A stretch of 64,000 bases of DNA from Juglans regia (Eukaryota > Streptophyta > Magnoliopsida > Fagales > Juglandaceae). The position numbers were made by a program, and so were the translations under genes. Under the pieces are notes generated by a model, which was given only the letters and a program-made list of their open reading frames with translations, was not told the origin of the DNA and did no database searches. The DNA is taken from positions 27,789,370 through 27,853,369 of the forward strand of contig NC_049904.1 of the NCBI RefSeq assembly GCF_001411555.2. The letters run 5' to 3'. Of the stretch, positions 1-11,426 are shown piece by piece. The first letter of the stretch is position 1; each line of letters opens with the position of its first letter.

Positions 1-334
1 ATGTTCCAAATAGCTCCAATTGTAACCTTGTCTAGTCCTTTGGAGTATGACCATGAATATGGCTAGCGTTTTCTTTCAACCATTACAAATGGTATTAGAG
101 CAGGCCTAGTAACACCATCAGCACTTGGGCACTACAGTGCGATATGAGCCAATTCCCGTATTAGTTATTTACTAGGTGGTTCAGCTTATAATAACTCCAA
201 ATAGCTCTTACAGTAACTTTGCCTAATCCTTTTGGAGTATAAGCAAATATGTAACTTGTGCTTTCCTTGGATCTTTATATTAGAGGGATTCATGTTACTA
301 ATATGTTAATTGTTAAAAAGAAATTCCGACATAT
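1..334. repeat. Diverged interspersed repeat, two partial copies
   Basis: Two stretches (about 1-75 and 190-275) resemble each other and also resemble 38865-38955. All share the words GCTCCAATTGTAAC or GCTCTTACAGTAAC, then CTAGTCC/CTAATCC, then TTTGGAGTAT. I see no coding signal. The stretch lies in the intron of the phospholipase gene that continues off the left edge. The family is unrecognised; it may be an LTR fragment. Confidence 0.45.
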
Positions 335-585
335 AACCCCAAAGGGTTGGCCCAAGTGGTGAAGGCTTTGGTCTTGGGGTATCACTCCCTTCAAGGTCCA
401 AGGTTCAACACCTCATGGGTGTAAACAATCATTTGGGGCGACATCTCCTGTTGAAAAGCCAGAGATTTAACTAGTTCTGTATAGGGAAACTTTCGAGGGT
501 GCGGTGCATGGGATCGGGATTTACTCTGCAGGGGTGGGTCCGAAGGGCCCTGCCTTGGAGAGGTTCCCCGACAAAAAAAATGGAA
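335..585 (+). mobile_element. tRNA-derived SINE, intact, with 20-bp target-site duplication
   Basis: The body of about 250 bp starts after AAAAAGAAATTCCGACATAT (315-334), and the same 20 bases recur at 586-605, which is a perfect target-site duplication. Inside, a pol III box A-like motif TTGGCCCAAGTGG (347-359) is followed about 43 bases later by a box B-like motif GGTTCAACACC (402-412). The 3' end is A-rich (572-590). A short non-coding body, pol III boxes, an A-rich tail and a long TSD together define a tRNA-derived SINE mobilised by a LINE. It sits in an intron of the phospholipase A I gene, antisense to it. Confidence 0.85.
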
Positions 586-741
586 AAAAAGAAATTCCGA
601 CATATCAGTTTTGATCGTATAAGAGCTTGCCAATAAGTACTTGGTACTATGATCATTGGAAGAATAATACCTTCTAAAGCTCCACATGATTTAGAAGAAA
701 AGGGGAAACTATTTGGGAGTAAGTGATGGCCAAGAACATAC

Positions 742-3383
742 CATCCAACGAATGTCACCAGGAGTTAAGTGCGTAGAAGGGACTGTTCTACGAAACATAT
801 ATGCCCCAATCTCTTGGTCATTTTCCATAACCTTCAAAAATGTCAAACAGAGATCAGACCAAATTCAATATTTTGACAAGTTCCAACTAGTAACATAAGA
901 AAATACCGAGAAAGAAAATTAAGAGGCACCTACTTGGGTTTGCCGCCCTATATAACGATGTACAATGCTTCCAATTTGGAACTGCGGTCTTAATGCAACC
1001 AAATCAGCAACAGTTGAAATATTGCTAAGAAGTGATGCCTCCTTTTTGCGACGTCTCCACATAACTGAAAACAAGTTCAATTTAACACACTGCACAAATT
1101 TATCTGCAAGCTCTCCAGGTTCAGCCACCACAAAGACATCATTCTGCCAACTAGAGCAATAAGTAACCAGCAGATTAGGAATAATAGACTCAAGCAATGT
1201 CAACAAGCACAAAATGGCAACTGAAACAACAGGGGCTTGTTTACCTTAATATTGAGCCAAAAGAGTCATTTTGAAGGGACAAATGTATGATGCCCACTTG
1301 TGGTGAGTTCTGCAATTTCTCATGCAGTGATCGAACTGGTAAAGAAAGCTTTCTGGGCCCTGGAGGAGATATTGGGGGTGATGCAGCTGCCTTTCCAGAT
1401 TCACCATCCAAGCTTAAATGTGGGACCACATCAATTCTGCCAAGCCTCTGTGGGCCAAAATCAGGACTGTAAAGAAATGGGCTTGATGGGAAGCTTCCAG
1501 TGGACAGAGGTGATGCAAATGGTGTTTGAAATGTTGCTGCTGGCGCAGTCTTCACTATCCCTGAAATCCCTTGAATAAGGGATAGCCGTATTCCAGTGCG
1601 GGAGCAAAATGACTCGAGTGCTCGAGCATGGCACACAGTTCTGCCTGAATCTGGATTATGTGAAGCTTCAACAAGTAGTACATTATGCCTCCACCCCAGA
1701 GAAGGTCCACTGACATCTAGCACAGTAGAAGACCAGAAGAAGTTAAGGTCCAGAGAAACAAGTAACAAGACAATTTCCTACCAAAACCAATAATAGAAAT
1801 AGCAGCACTAGTACCTACACTAGACCCCTTCGCCTTGGGGTAATGCTGAGTTCTCATATTCTCTGACCATTTCTCATCATTTTGGTAAGGAAGAAGCAGT
1901 CTCTCACAGACCTTCTTAAAGGTTTGAGAATTATTTTGGATGTATTTCTCAACTGCGGCTTCCAACTTCAGCCAGACAGCTGGATCAGTCTCATCCAGTT
2001 CCATATCACAACGTTCATCAACTGTGAGGAAGACCAGACCATGTAGAATACTGACTTGAGATACACAGATTTCATTAAAAGACTATTTAAGGAATCGAAC
2101 AAAGGAGATCTTTTACATTCATGTATAGGCTGCACCAGAGCAGTCCTGGGTACCTGACAGGTCAAGCTCAGCTCAGTGAAAATTGAGAGAGCTCAAGCTC
2201 AGTTCCAACTCAACTAAAAGCCATAAAATTCTAGCTCATGTGTGCTCAGAATACACTTACAGAATCACTAGCTTTTATGGCTCAGCTCAAGAGGCAAGTT
2301 AGGGATGCTCACAAAAATGATCACTGTGAACCCAAGTGTCAACTCTCAGCTGATGACCTCTAAATATCTATGGGGTCTGGAAAGGATATAACAAAAAAAG
2401 AATTGATATTTGCAGTCGTGGAGTGTGCAAACACCGCTCAATCTCTTTGGAAAAAGTGAGTTAATACTAAAATCACATGAAAAATAAAAAATTTAATAGT
2501 GGATCTCACTCTTTTTCAAAACAATTGCATGGCGCTTACGCATTCTACGACTGCATGTAGCATTACTCTAATAAAAGACTGCACAACATGTCTTTTTTCA
2601 TTTTCTTTCTCGTGTTAATTCAAATCAATAGACTAATATGTAGACCAAGGACCCAGCAGACATAACAAGCTTCTCAATACAGACATCTAGCTGCAAGTGC
2701 TACAAAATTACCATTCCATAGAGGCTCGTGAACAAATGAGCTTGAGTCAGATATGGCTTGAGCTTGGCTTATTCTATAAGGCTAGGTTTGGATATAAAGA
2801 TGGTTTCAACTCATCTCAACTCATCTCATTTAATCATTACAACTTTCTCAAATTTTCATACAAAATACAATAAAAAATTCAAAAATTTCAAATTTCAAAA
2901 CAATAATAATATTAAAAAATAATATTCTAATAATATTTTATTCAACTTTTAACTTTTATCTCAACTCATCTTATCTCAATTCATTATCCAAACCTCACCT
3001 AAATGACTAAGCCAACCGAGGCTCTAGTCACACCAAGCCCACTTACAAGCCTACCCTTTTTAGCTTATATAGAATTCCAAAGTCATCACTGTACCTGGAT
3101 TAAATCGAAAATATTGTATTTCAGGGAGCATAGGCAGCAATGTGCTTAAAGCTTCCTCTACCCGATCTACAGAGCATGCACTCTCAATCAACACTTGCCC
3201 GGTATCCAGATAACGCCAACCACCTTTCCGCACCTGCAACAGCAGAGATTTTAGAGACCAATCACTAGGATTCACATGAAAGCAACTTCACAATCCCTGT
3301 AATTCTTTGACAATGTTTCAACATAGTTTCTACTGACTATTTTTTTCAATGTCTTTACCCCGAGAGAGAGAGAGTGAGTGAGT

Positions 3384-3415
<32 letters not shown>

Positions 3416-6400
3416 CTCTGTATACACCGGAAGATATCAGGAAAACCTAGTACTTCTGAGATAACATAACAGTAGTCCTCATCCCCCTAAATTTTATGCA
3501 TCAATTGACTTACCAAAAATAAATTATGCATTCATGATGAATTGCCAAGAGAGCATGGGTTGTCAAGTTCAGGTTCTCACTATCAGGGACTGTAAAAGAA
3601 ACATGGAGATCTGGGCCATGTTTGGGTTTGGATTTAAGACATCCCGAGAATGAATACTCTGTAAAATATTCTCCCTTTTTCAAGTTCAGCAAATTATTAT
3701 GACTACTTTGAAAAAGTTAAGATTTAACCAATAAAGTAGGAGTTTTATAACGGGCCCTTAAAAACAAAAAGGAAGCTGTGAGCATTTACCTTCGTTGGAA
3801 CCGAACCACAGCCAATGGAAACTAAGCAGCCAATTCTTGTGTCAGGCCAAAGAAGTCGGGCTTCTCTTATGGAAAAAATGGTAGGATTGTTTGCCACTAT
3901 TGCACCATCTTGCCAGCGTAGCACATCTACGGAAATTAGCAGGAAAAATTCTATGATCAAGAGACAATAGAACGAGAAAAAGGGAAAATGCCTACCATGC
4001 TGAACGTAGTCGAGAAAAATGGTGACAACAGCCAAAGGATGATCCAATTTAAACAATTACAGTACAGGTGAAGAATACCATCTGAGAAATCATCAAGATA
4101 ATATGGAGCAGCAGAAGATGCTCTTATAGCTTGCCATACTTTGTGCTTACAACTTCCAATAAAAGCACTGCGCTTATAGCCAACTTGACCATCTGTAGGA
4201 GGCAATCCTTGCATAGTAATTCCTGAACTTTCTGAGATTGCAAGAGGCACCTCTAGTGTTCCAGCAGGATACTGCAATTTGAGAGGAAAAAAGATTATTC
4301 AGAGAAATTACCACAAACAAAACCGGAACCACCGACAGTTATCATAATTACCACAACTGTAGTATACCTATGCAACATAATTCTATGATGCATTGCAAAA
4401 GATAAAAAAGTAATAATATGTCCAAATGTAATAACAACAGGAACTCTTTGTATCAAACCTGATAATTGCGAAATATAAAAGGCTGAGCCGGTACAACGCT
4501 CACCAAGGTTGATACAACAAATACTTTGGGAATGTTTTTCACTGCAGACTCTATTAGAAGGTCCCCATCATCATCCGCACATATTTCCTTTAACAACCTC
4601 TGAAACTGATCTGCACTGTGCTGCAAGATAATGTGTTAGTGTCTTTTACTAATGAACAGGGAGCGGTAAAGATAAAACAAAAAACTTTTGTTTTAAAATA
4701 TAAGCAGTGGACTTGCTTGTATAAAATAATGACTTTCCTTCATCGAGTAAAATTCCAAACTCATGAGAATCACAGGTGCTTCATGAAAAACAATCACAGT
4801 TATAATACAAGGTGCAAATTATTTAGAGAGTTAGCAACTTTCTGAAGTATTTTTGTTGTTAAGTCATTCTCCATTGCCCTCCCCACCCAGAAAGTAGAAA
4901 ATATCTTGTCAAAGCAAAAGACAATCTGAAGGATATTATTTTTCTTTCAAGAACGATTAGCCTATGCACACCTCCACATAACAATAACCACATAACAATA
5001 ATATCAGGAAACCTTTTTTTATAAGAATTTTTTATTATCAGGAAACTTATGAGGAACAAAGGAAGAAAAAATGTATTCAATGAAAATATATATGTAAAAA
5101 GAGCACAAATGAGAGAAGTAATCCATACTTTTGATCCATGTACAACCACTCTAAAACTCTGTGATGAACTCTTATAAAGTTGATCCAACTTTTCAATCCA
5201 AGTTGCAGCTTCATTGTCCTTTGGCACAGGATCAGCAAAGACGAGTTTTCCTAAGATTCCAAAAATTCAATGAGATAAATAATTTGCAGAACAAGTAAAA
5301 AAAATCATGTGTACTATGTTTCTGACTTTAGCATACTCACCAAGGTTTTTGTATATTTCTTCACACTGTTCCAAGGTCATTAGCTTGACACCAAGGGCAA
5401 CAGCAAGCATGCCACCCGTTGATGTTCCACATATAAGGTCAAACATCTCATGTATCCGCTTTCCAGTTCCCTTCTCAATTTCTTTAAGAATCTGCACGGT
5501 TGCCATACCTTTCATGCCACCACCATCCATTGAGAGGATGCGTAGTCCTTGCTTTGCTATTGGTCTACCATTTATCGCACGTCGTAGATTTTCATTCTCC
5601 CCTAAAAGGAGACAACAAAAGATCTATCAGGTTAAACAAGATCAAAACAGAAATAACCTAGATCAAGAAACAAACCAAGAATTGCCAAAGCACGAGCTGC
5701 AGCTTTATTCACACGTGGTTCAGGGGCAGCTGTCAAACGTAAGAGCAGTTCCCGCAAACTTTCAGAAGTTACCAGAATACGACGGTTCTCCAAACAGAAA
5801 GCCAAATTTCCAACTGCTAACAAAGCCAACCTTTGTATCTAATTAAAGATAAACCTTAAATATTACTTCACCATGCAATAGAATGGAACCAATTAGACCC
5901 AATATATTATGAGAAGTAGAGAACTTGCCTCAGGGTTTTTATTGGCACATAAAAATTTTAAGGATTTCAATACATCCTTCGTCAACATCTTCTGAGCTAC
6001 AGTGTCAGATGCAAAAGCTAACTTCACCATGACTTGCAATACCGATAGTACTTCTTCCTGACCAACAGATTTCAGCACTGTTTCAATGGGTTGCATGATA
6101 TCAGCTCTCATCAAATGCATTGTGACAGAAACATCAGCAGCAAGAGCCGAAAGAGCGGAGCATGCTTGTTCAACCTGTTGGAAGCAATTATTACCCAAAA
6201 TAGGAACATAAACAAATAATATTGTACTTACAAGAGCAAGAACTATCATACATACCACATGATGGTTGTCACTGCTGATCATACTTATAAGCTGACGCAC
6301 TGCATTCTCATCTTTACCAACAACTACCCGGTTTCCTTGGTCTTGCATTATCTTTGCTAGTGCAGATGCAAGTAAAGGGTGATGACAAGAAGAAAAACGG

Positions 6401-8680
6401 AATATAAGAGAGAAGAAGGCACTTAGCTTATGTCTAGATGCAACAAAATAAGAACTGTTTTCCATCTGCAATTACCAAAAGAAGATATATATATTCAACT
6501 CCACATGTTATCTACACTCAAAAGATAAAGTGAAAAACTGCCATTAGATCTGTATCATCAGTACCTCTATTTGCACGTGCACTGATCTTAAATTTTCATC
6601 AGCTACAATTCTGATATTTGCAAGAGACAAATGGCGAAGTTTGTGCAATGGCAAAATTGCAGGAAGAAATTCAAGAGGATTACCGAAGAGCCTTAGAACC
6701 TGTAACTCGGCCATTGCCCTAACATAAAAGTAGTAGTAGTAATAATAATAATAATAGTAATAATAATAATAATAATAAAACACTAATGTAGAAAAATTTT
6801 GGACTTCACCACCTTTGTGGACTAGAAAGTAGAACAAAGAATAGACTAAAAATGCTGAATTAGTTATAAAATGACCTGAAGTCAAGGAGAGGCCGAACAA
6901 GCTTGTTATGCTCCAATGATAATTCCACCAGTCCAACACATTGTCTTAGTTCCACTGCTTAGAATTCCAACCAAAAACAGACAAATGGAAAGCTCCATCG
7001 TTACTAGCTTGACCTCTATAAGCATGGGTTAATTTTGTATATTCAACATGCAAACAACATAATTAAACAAGTCATTAAAGGATACTAGTTAGATATACAA
7101 AATAATTACATGCTTACCAGGTACTGAAACCAGCATGTTGTAATCAACCCTAAGCACTTTTAAGCTTTTCAGCTCACCAAGCTCCGGTGGCAAAAGTGTG
7201 AGCTTGTTGTTATCAAAGAAAAGCTTCTCAAGATGAGGCAAACGAGTTACCTCTATAGGGAATGCCTGTCAATAGTAGACAACACATAGGTTGTAATATG
7301 CTTAACTTGAATGACCGTCCCAGCCCAACAAACCAATATGGGCCAAAATTATACAGGTTGACCTCCGCAACATTTGCCACCTTTTAATTTGAAAATGTTA
7401 CTCTCTAAATTATGCAGTCTGTGTTTTGTTCAGTTACTATTACTAGAAGCATAATGATTCAATTAAGAAGGTATTATTTTTATCGGTAAACAAAATTTTA
7501 TTGATCATAAAAATAGGCAAGAGCAATTAAGAGCAGACAGTATCTAGCACCAACCAATTACAGTTGCACCAAAGTTTAAATATTAAACAAGAACTTAATT
7601 CCATATTGCCAATTCACTTAATGAGAGAGATAACAGAATGAGTTACAGATACTTTTTACTACTAACATAATTAAAATGCTTATAATTGGTCTATGGTCTG
7701 TAGTTACATATAATTAATTTCATTCAAAATAAATAGAATTATTTTAAAAGAGCACGAGCAATGCTCGATAAACAACTTGGCTTGAGCTCGTTAAAGAATA
7801 TGAATAAAGGGCGAAAAATAACTCAACTCAGCTCGAGTTCGTGTTCGTGTTTTGATTAGCTCAAGTTCAGCTCTATGAGCTCCGAGCTCCATCTCTAATT
7901 TTCAGTCAAGCTCGAGTCAATAACGATCTCAGATTGATTAGAGCCATATAAGCCATATAGCTCATGTAACCCATAAGCCATATAGATCATGTAAGCCAGT
8001 TGAGCGGAAGCCGGTTTTTATTTTGTTTTTGTTTTTTTTCCTTGCACCCTAAGTATATGAAATCATCTCGTGCGAACGATCAGTGCGGCGAAAAATAAAA
8101 AGAACAGAAATTGATATTCCCGCTTAGAACTCACCGACAAGCCGCAACCACAGAGACTGAGCACAGTGACGCTCTTCCAATGCTCACCACAGTCGGAGAC
8201 ACCGTCGGCAACCCCCGGCATCAGCGGGGCGAGATTCGACCTTAACAAGCGCGTTAACACCCCGGTCCCATCGTTCTGCTGCCCCGACCCGGCCGACTTA
8301 GTCATCGTCACGGACCTTAGATCCTCCCTCCTCTGCACCACCCTCATCTCCACCCTCACATTTGGCTCCCCCACTGCCTCCTCCTCCTCCGGCCTTAACT
8401 CCACTTCCACTGCGTCCTGTGGCATCGGCAGCACCACCATCAGCTGCGACTGGAGCCTCAAAGCCACCTGATCCTCGTCATCCGCGGCAGACCAGTCCAA
8501 TTCGATCCGAAACCCTAGCTCTTGATCTTGCGACATGATCGATGCCGAAGACGAAGAAGACGAGCTTGACGAAGATGCCGACGACGTACGGTCAGGATTC
8601 TCCTGAGACTCTTCATTGCCGTAGTTCAGCCTGAGGTGGAAGGTCTCAGAGGGTCGCTTCCAGCCCAATCCCCAAGACAT
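742..8680 (-). CDS. PLA1: Phospholipase A I: LRR / armadillo / patatin-like lipid acyl hydrolase (C-terminal exon outside window)
   Basis: Predicted plant lipid acyl hydrolase releasing fatty acids from phospholipids or galactolipids. Seventeen exons: 8135-8680, 7118-7265, 6876-6954, 6565-6718, 6256-6465, 5929-6174, 5676-5838, 5341-5601, 5129-5250, 4459-4620, 4079-4271, 3790-3926, 3095-3233, 1815-2021, 1245-1716, 934-1150 and 742-831, summing in frame to about 1182 residues. Order: acidic, Ser-rich N terminus (start MSWGLGWKRP), leucine-rich repeats (about residues 180-310), armadillo-type helices (about 310-515), then the patatin domain. The patatin oxyanion motif DGGGMKG is at about residue 541, the nucleophile motif GTSTG has Ser at about 576, and the catalytic Asp is in DGA at about 768, so the active site looks intact. 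Intron 6 uses a GC donor. The last visible exon ends ...DIRWM with a GTATGT donor; the expected C terminus (roughly 100+ residues) is not in the window. The LRR-ARM-patatin order is diagnostic of plant phospholipase A I. Confidence 0.93.
2395..2585. mobile_element. MITE family B (TIR with GCAGTCGTGGAGTG)
   Basis: One end reads TGCAGTCGTGGAGTGTGCAA and the other, on the opposite strand, TGCAGTCGTAGAATGCG, forming inverted ends of about 30 bp around an AT-rich core that contains GGATCTCACTCTTTTTCAAA. Related copies occur at about 9065-9240, 20345-20515 and 50580-50745, and a more diverged subfamily at about 13193-13375. It lies in intron 13 of the phospholipase gene and has no ORF. Confidence 0.65.
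2785..2994. mobile_element. MITE family A (TIR GGTTTGGATA)
   Basis: The ends GGTTTGGATA (2785-2794) and TATCCAAACC (2985-2994) are perfect inverted repeats. The interior reads CTCAACTCATCTCATTT at one end and an inverted counterpart at the other, with an AATAATAATATTAAAAAA core. Similar elements lie at 40362-40551 and 21418-21604. It is in intron 13 of the phospholipase gene. Confidence 0.7.
3364..3409. repeat. (GA)n microsatellite with GAGT interruptions
   Basis: About 46 bases of GA repeats, interrupted by a short GAGTGAGTGAGTGA stretch, in intron 12 of the phospholipase gene. Confidence 0.9.
6728..6780. repeat. (TAA/TAG)n trinucleotide microsatellite
   Basis: An imperfect run of AGT and AAT triplets in the short intron between exons 3 and 4 of the phospholipase gene. 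Confidence 0.85.
7483..7570 (-). mobile_element. LINE 3'-end fragment
   Basis: The words CGGTAAACAAAATTTTATTG and GATCA match the 3' tail of the LINE at about 26510-26540. Read on the minus strand this is the typical plant L1 end (AATAAAATTTTGTTTACCGA followed by poly-A). It is a short remnant in intron 1 of the phospholipase gene. The rest of that intron (about 7740-8010) holds GAGCTCGAGCTC-like low-complexity repeat DNA, also seen at about 2160-2300. Confidence 0.55.
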
Positions 8681-10050
8681 TGTTGTTAATAATATCCTAG
8701 ATTAGGGATTCCACTGTTCCTGACGGTCTGATTCGATGGCTGCGAATTGAGAGGGAGTGGCATTTGGGAAATACTAACATAACATCGCGATGACATTTCT
8801 ATGTCTGTGAGAAAAAAAAAATTAAATTCTCAATCCTAGGAATGGAAATTAGGGCGAGGAATTTGAGAGGAAGACGATGAGATCAATGGCGGGAGAGAAA
8901 CGCCGATGTTGAAGTTTGCAACGGAAACAAACAGAAGGTCTGTAATCTGTATTGCTGTTACTTGGGGGATGGTTTGTGAAGCGGCGTCGTATTGATTTTA
9001 CTTCTTTTCTTTTTCCCACAAGAAAACTTGGTCATTACTTTTTATTTTAGTTAGGTTGAGATTTAACAGAATATTTGTAATCGTGGAGTGCGTAGATTTT
9101 ATGCAATTTTTTTAAAAAATTAAGTAAATATAAAACTCATGTGATAAAATATTATTTTTTTAATAATGAATCTCACTCTTTTTTAAAGAGATTACGCGAC
9201 ACGTTTATATACTTTATAATTGTATATAACATTACTCGAGATTTAACTACTGCACATCTTATTTTGAAGGATCATGCTACGAGAGTGGCCCACCGAGTAT
9301 GTAATTTTTTTTTGGTTTTGTTCAAATATTTTTTAAACCCCTTAAACATTTAAAAAGACACAAACTCATTAAAAAATATTTTCTTAATTATTAAGTAGAA
9401 AATAATAATAAAAAGAAAATGATAGTATGTCTCATGGATTTATCCCCTCATTTTAACCGTTTATGTATTTAATTTTTTTTTCTTTTTGCTTGAAGGTTAA
9501 GAAAGTAATTATTAGTGCATTGGTGTATTTTTTATTTTTTAAAAATATTTAAACATGTTTAAAAATTGTGAAAAAGAAAAATAAAAAAAATGTAATTTAC
9601 ACTAGAGGGCACACCCAACGGTTAAATCTGGGTGGCAAATAGCTGCGTCCATAATAATAATAAAAAAAACAAATTGGTACAAGATGTCGGTGGTGGGGGT
9701 GAAAATCGACGTCGTCGGTGTGATTTCGGTCCAAAACCGACGCTACACCGACGTATTTTTCAAATGTTTAGAACCACCCGATTAGGGGAACAAACTGGCA
9801 GCCTTGGTGTCGACGTGATTCTGGTTAGTTCTTCGATTTCCCGTCAATAGAACTACAAAGGAGGAGGGGGAGCGGAGGGTGTGGCGTTGCGGGGTTGTGT
9901 GAGAGAGGAGAGAGATTCAAAAGAAATAAGAAGAAGAGAGAAGAAGAAGAAGAGGAGGAGGGAGGGGGCGGGGTTATTCATCCTTATTCAAAACGGCGCC
10001 GTTTCATATAATTTTTTTTTTCCATAAACATTAGAACTAAAACATTTACG

Positions 10051-10081
<31 letters not shown>

Positions 10082-10515
10082 ATCGGCCGGTTTAGTGATT
10101 TGGAACAGGTTCAAACGGGGACCAAACATGCCGACGTCGGTTTTCTTAATTTTCTGTTGCCCACCGACCAGTTCTCTATCAATTTTGACCAGTTCACATT
10201 GATGATGGCTAGTGTGGCGGTTTTTGTACAGCTCTAGTCGGTGGACATCTCAATAGGAGTGGTAGTTTTCTATTTTGAAATAACGCATTGTGTTGCGATA
10301 AGTTTTGAACCAAGTTACCACGTTGTAATTTCATGAACTACCACATAAAAAACTATTTATTTTTTTTAGAAAATTCAATTAAATTAAATTTTTTATAAAT
10401 TATTTAAAATAACATAAAAAAAATAGAAGAAAGAAAGACGTAATTCTCCCCTCCTTGCTAGACCACCAAACTTTGAATGGAACACACCACAACTGTTGAT
10501 AAAAACTATACAGAT
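8681..10515. other. Intergenic: phospholipase promoter and leader, MITE, microsatellites
   Basis: The first few hundred bases upstream of 8680 should contain the promoter and 5'UTR of the phospholipase gene; no TATA box stands out. A family B MITE spans about 9065-9240. A GA-rich purine stretch lies at 9895-9970, the perfect palindrome AAACGGCGCCGTTT near 9992-10006, and (AT)n at about 10050-10082. The stretch 9640-10260 is rich in CCGACG/CGTCGGT words and is not coding; I do not recognise the family. Confidence 0.5.
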
Positions 10516-10520
10516 AATAG

Positions 10521-11421
10521 TGTTGGAAATATTTTCAAAATAATATATACTATATTTATTATTAATAATATTTTGATGATTTATTTTTGAAAGTTGTGAA
10601 TTATTTTAGAAAGAGAGAAGAAATAGAAAGTTTATGAGACTTAATAGTATTTTGGTATTGAGGCTCTAGGTTTATCCATGAGACTGGGTTCGAGCCACAC
10701 CTCCTTCAAATGAGGGACTTTTATTGATTTATGGAGAGCCTGCTCCACACAGACCATGGCATGCGGCCTAGCACCAAGGCATTCATGCGCGAAAGGCTGC
10801 AACGTGTGTAGGTGCATAACGCCTAGTGCACAAAGGCACAACTCTTGGCAAATAAAATGCCTAAAGTCGCACTAGTCAGTTCGAACCCATGCGAGCTGTT
10901 TGGCTGGGAAGCAAGGTGATTGTTGGACCAAGTCCAACCTTTATGACACTTGGTAACATGAACAATAAATATACCTATTTGGATTAGATTTTGAAAAGTT
11001 ACAACCTTTAATTCACATCTTTTGACCTTTTATATATAGATCCATTGGCGTACGAATTATAGTATCATTGAATGACAGAAACAAAGAAGGCAATTTCAAA
11101 ATTCTCTCTCTCAAAAGTGTTCATTTCTTAAAAACTTGTTATTAGAAACTATTCATTCAGTAGATAATATATTTTTAATCTCTTGGTTAAATAGCAAAAT
11201 CTGAGGATATTCGAGGTCTAATTTCATATGTACATAACGCAGTTAGACAAACAAACTTGTTTTAGATTTCATTGTATATTGGAGACAAACTCACTTGTAA
11301 CCAGTGTGCATACCGTTATTGGTGGGGGTCAATATTGTTTTAAGAAAAGCGACATTGTAACTCACTTTGAAGCAAACATTTATCTCACTATTTTCTGTTT
11401 TACAGCTCCTTTGCACCAACA
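10521..11421. mobile_element. Solo LTR of a Ty1-copia-like retrotransposon
   Basis: The 901-bp unit begins TGTTGG and ends CCAACA, a perfect 6-bp terminal inverted repeat of TG...CA type. It is flanked by a 5-bp target-site duplication AATAG (10516-10520 and 11422-11426). There are no gag or pol remnants and no second LTR, so this is the product of LTR-LTR recombination. The superfamily assignment rests only on the TGTTGG terminus and LTR size and is tentative. Confidence 0.8.
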
Positions 11422-11426
11422 AATAG

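Noticed and set aside
343..420. A functional tRNA gene suggested by box A and box B
   Set aside because: No cloverleaf can be drawn; the motifs are part of a longer SINE with an A-rich tail and TSD.
391..760. Minus-strand frames of 95-98 codons near the left end
   Set aside because: They overlap the SINE and its flanks; translation shows no protein family and does not continue the phospholipase C terminus.
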